This document shows, in pieces, positions 61,986-64,000 of a DNA stretch of 64,000 nt. Position 1 is the stretch's first letter. Each line of letters opens with the position of its first letter. The notes under the pieces were generated by a model that saw nothing but the letters and a program-made list of their open reading frames with translations, searched no databases and was not told the DNA's origin. The DNA is taken from the NCBI GenBank assembly GCA_951394045.1, contig OX595987.1:1612001-1676000 (forward strand). The letters are read 5' to 3'. The stretch comes from Nitzschia sp. DOCU1. Taxonomy: Eukaryota; Bacillariophyta; Bacillariophyceae; Bacillariales; Bacillariaceae. The position numbers and the translations under genes are program-made.

Positions 61986-64000
61986 CTACAGACCAACCCC
62001 CAGCTCCGGCATTCTTAGCAAGAAGGTCGCGCACCAGCTTCGAAGAGCGTCGTCGGACAGTTTGGAAACCTTGACGTCACTTTTGAAGACTAATGAGTCG
62101 TCTTCTTCGTCAAAGTTTTCGCCTATACCGAGAATCGGTGGTAGAGAACACGATTTCTCAGGACCGGACTTGCGAGCTTTGACATCCGCTCCAAATGACC
62201 AAGCCTTCTCACTTATAGCTAAAGTTTGACTGAAATTGTTGTCAGAGAGTATATGTTGTTGGCTCGAAAGAGCGGACCAAACTTTGTCGCGGCAATTCTT
62301 AGGAATCAATTCGTATTTCTCCAAATCGATTTCGCCTTCAATGCCATTCATACCCCTGGGAATATCCTTTGGCCATACAGAAACACCGCTGATTACCAAG
62401 AAGTCTTCTGCAACGGCATGTCCTTGACCAATGGCACTAAACACGTCTTGCGACGTACATTTCCAGATTCCGTCTTCTTGTGTCGAACCAACTGGACTAC
62501 CGACATTCCTCTCTCTGAGTTCAGAGCTGCAATGTAGCCAAAGAAGATTCTCTGTTCCCTTGACTGTATACTGACCGCCGTATCTTATTGGAATAGTAAC
62601 AACCTTGTTTCCTCCGGTACTTCGGTCAGAAACCTTGACGTCTAGACCTACACTCGACGGACGATTTAGAATGACGCCAACGCTGGCCGATTTATCGTCC
62701 GCCAGAATGAGTACAATAGACTTGTGTAGATCTTGACTGTCCAATAGGAAAGGAGAACGATCTGCTGACGACGCTCTCAAAAAGGCTCCGACCATCGAAT
62801 CCCGGTCAGCATCTGTTCCTCGGCTAATCAGTAGCTCTACCAGTTCAGGATTTGTATTGAAATCCTCCGGATCGCGTTGCTGGCGCCCGCCACCGCCACC
62901 TGCGGCGCTAGACAGCAGGTTACTCAATGCCCATTCTTTCAGCATTAAATCGTCGAAACCTCCCGATTTTTTATCTGCAGTCTCCTTCCGCCCAATCATT
63001 TTCATGAGAAGGTTCCACGTATCGAGGCCGGCATCTCGAGGGTCCGCTCCTGCCCCTTGACGAGCTAATTCTTGCAGCAGAGTTTGCGAGTCTGTGGCGA
63101 CCATGTACCAGCTATTCCGAGTAAGTTCTCCTGCTAGCTGTCCGGGACCCCAGCCGGCGTAACCCACAAACACCCAGAAATCTGAAACTTTTGCTGCACC
63201 GGCCTTGACCAGCTTTTTTGCGTTGTGAAATGTCGTCCACTGAATGTCTTTCATGACTTTGATACTCGCTTTTGTCGCCATTTCGTTGGACAACGAGTGC
63301 AGACAGGTAATGTCCGGATGCTTCGCATTCAAACCTTCAACGTCCCCACCGAACCAGACGCGCCACTTTTGGCCCTCATTGACATCGTCCTCGAGCATGA
63401 GATCTGTGGGGCGATTCAAAATTATCCCCTTGGTAAAGGTGTTTCCATGATCGAGAACTAGAATTGCTGCTTTATGAAAGTACTGCTGTCGCAATCCAAA
63501 GCCGAATTCTTGTTCCACTCCTCCCAGAATGACGGCTCCTGCTTCAATTACGTCACCCGAATCATAGGCCCATTGTGATGGATCCAAAGGCGTCAAAGTA
63601 TCCTCGCTACTACTACTGGCAGTTTGAGTCGCGGCAGACGACGAGGACACTACTGATGAATTAGCAGCGTCCGTAGCAAACTCGTTGAAGAGTGAACCGA
63701 TGCCATCCAAGTCGCCGTCCAAGGACGACGCACCAGTTGCGCTTTCTTGTGTGGAAGCCTTCTCTCCCATGACCAGCTTGGCTCGGAAAGCTCTCCAGTC
63801 CTCGTCCTGTAACGCCAAAGTGTCATCATCGTCGTCGTCGTCTTGCCAGTCGTCATTTTTAGCCATGAAGAGGCGATCTCGACAGCGAGGACGATCCACT
63901 GTGGCCTGTTTTCGAGAGCTCAAGGCCGGAACAGGGGCAAACGACAGCGCGTTTTGTCCAAAGAGAAGAAAGAGAGCCAACAGACTCAGTCTGTCAAGCG
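61986..64000 (-). CDS. Plastid protein with two AlgH/UPF0301 (DUF179) domains, 5' end outside the window
   Basis: 671 codons visible; the frame is open to the right edge, so the start codon is missing. Visible N-terminus is the hydrophobic part of a signal peptide (LDRLSLLALFLLFGQNALSFAP) with a diatom SF-AP import site. After an Asp- and Ser-rich linker comes a full AlgH domain: AGAVILGGVEQEFGFG, FHKAAILVLDHG, GIILNRPTDLML, WFGGDVEG and the family signature VGYAGWGPGQLAGEL. About 230 residues on, a second, degenerate copy appears: DLHKSIVLILADD, GVILNRPSSVGL, IRYGGQYTV, but with VISGVSVWPKDI in place of the GYAGW motif. AlgH proteins are widespread in bacteria and plastids; their biochemical role is not established. 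Confidence 0.82.
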   Translation of the reverse strand, partial: LDRLSLLALFLLFGQNALSFAPVPALSSRKQATVDRPRCRDRLFMAKNDDWQDDDDDDDTLALQDEDWRAFRAKLVMGEKASTQESATGASSLDGDLDGIGSLFNEFATDAANSSVVSSSSAATQTASSSSEDTLTPLDPSQWAYDSGDVIEAGAVILGGVEQEFGFGLRQQYFHKAAILVLDHGNTFTKGIILNRPTDLMLEDDVNEGQKWRVWFGGDVEGLNAKHPDITCLHSLSNEMATKASIKVMKDIQWTTFHNAKKLVKAGAAKVSDFWVFVGYAGWGPGQLAGELTRNSWYMVATDSQTLLQELARQGAGADPRDAGLDTWNLLMKMIGRKETADKKSGGFDDLMLKEWALSNLLSSAAGGGGGRQQRDPEDFNTNPELVELLISRGTDADRDSMVGAFLRASSADRSPFLLDSQDLHKSIVLILADDKSASVGVILNRPSSVGLDVKVSDRSTGGNKVVTIPIRYGGQYTVKGTENLLWLHCSSELRERNVGSPVGSTQEDGIWKCTSQDVFSAIGQGHAVAEDFLVISGVSVWPKDIPRGMNGIEGEIDLEKYELIPKNCRDKVWSALSSQQHILSDNNFSQTLAISEKAWSFGADVKARKSGPEKSCSLPPILGIGENFDEEDDSLVFKSDVKVSKLSDDALRSWCATFLLRMPELGVGL

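Noticed and set aside
1..64000. CRISPR arrays, IS elements, rRNA genes, bacterial operons
   Set aside because: None found; introns, organelle-targeting peptides and gene content show nuclear eukaryotic DNA.

Overview
The window is nuclear DNA of a eukaryotic alga, most likely a pennate diatom close to Phaeodactylum tricornutum. The evidence is: short spliceosomal introns (mostly 60-200 bp, all GT-AG); tightly packed genes on both strands; and many precursor proteins beginning with a signal peptide that ends in a diatom ASAFAP-type cleavage motif (GAF-AP in triosephosphate isomerase, GAF-TAP in dihydrodipicolinate reductase, SF-AP in the AlgH-like protein, GAF-TP, GF-SV, CF-VA in others). No operons, IS elements, tRNA or rRNA genes, or CRISPR arrays were seen. 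The species assignment is inference; all gene models are read directly from splice signals and reading frame and have no transcript support here.

Layout. 0-9 kb: possible tail of an upstream gene, argininosuccinate lyase (+), a SMARCAL1-type SNF2 helicase with a C-terminal PDZ-like domain (-), and a CIA30-family protein with a plastid-like presequence (+). 9-17 kb: one giant 4-exon gene (-) for an ATXR3/SDG2-type SET histone methyltransferase that also carries HMG-box-like, CW zinc finger and Tudor-knot modules. 17.7-24.3 kb: GFA-domain protein (-) head to head with the complex I assembly factor NDUFAF6 (+), a 2OG-Fe(II) oxygenase (-), an F-box/LamG-like protein (+) and a small plastid membrane protein (-). 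25-27.9 kb: a Cys-rich protein of unknown family, possibly mobile-element derived, followed by 1.7 kb of gene-poor DNA with a diverged tandem duplication and G-runs.

28-36 kb: vacuolar iron transporter VIT1 (+), mitochondrial phosphate carrier (+), ribosomal protein L9 (-), a second, secretory 2OG oxygenase (+) and a peroxisomal (SKL-ending) ACX4-type acyl-CoA oxidase/dehydrogenase (-). 36.5-49.4 kb: an unknown low-complexity protein (+), a PPC/DUF296 protein (-), a small unknown protein (+), an OMS1-like methyltransferase (-), uroporphyrinogen-III synthase (-), a DHRS12-like SDR (+), two unknown plastid-targeted membrane proteins (-) and the rRNA-processing factor UTP15 (+). 49.8-64 kb: a Ric8-like protein (+), AP endonuclease 2 (-), a 2-kb gap, an HMA-domain protein (+), plastid triosephosphate isomerase (-) head to head with plastid dihydrodipicolinate reductase (+), an ABHD17-like hydrolase (-), and a 5'-truncated plastid protein with two AlgH/UPF0301 domains (-) running off the right edge.

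The genes are ordinary nuclear housekeeping, organelle and chromatin genes, not a co-regulated cluster. Themes that recur are plastid import, complex I assembly factors (two families within 12 kb), 2OG oxygenases and chromatin or repair proteins with lineage-specific domain fusions. I do not see a discrete new multi-gene system. The most unusual items are the ATXR3-type domain fusion, the helicase-PDZ fusion, the duplicated AlgH protein, the HMA-domain protein and the Cys-rich protein at 25.1 kb.
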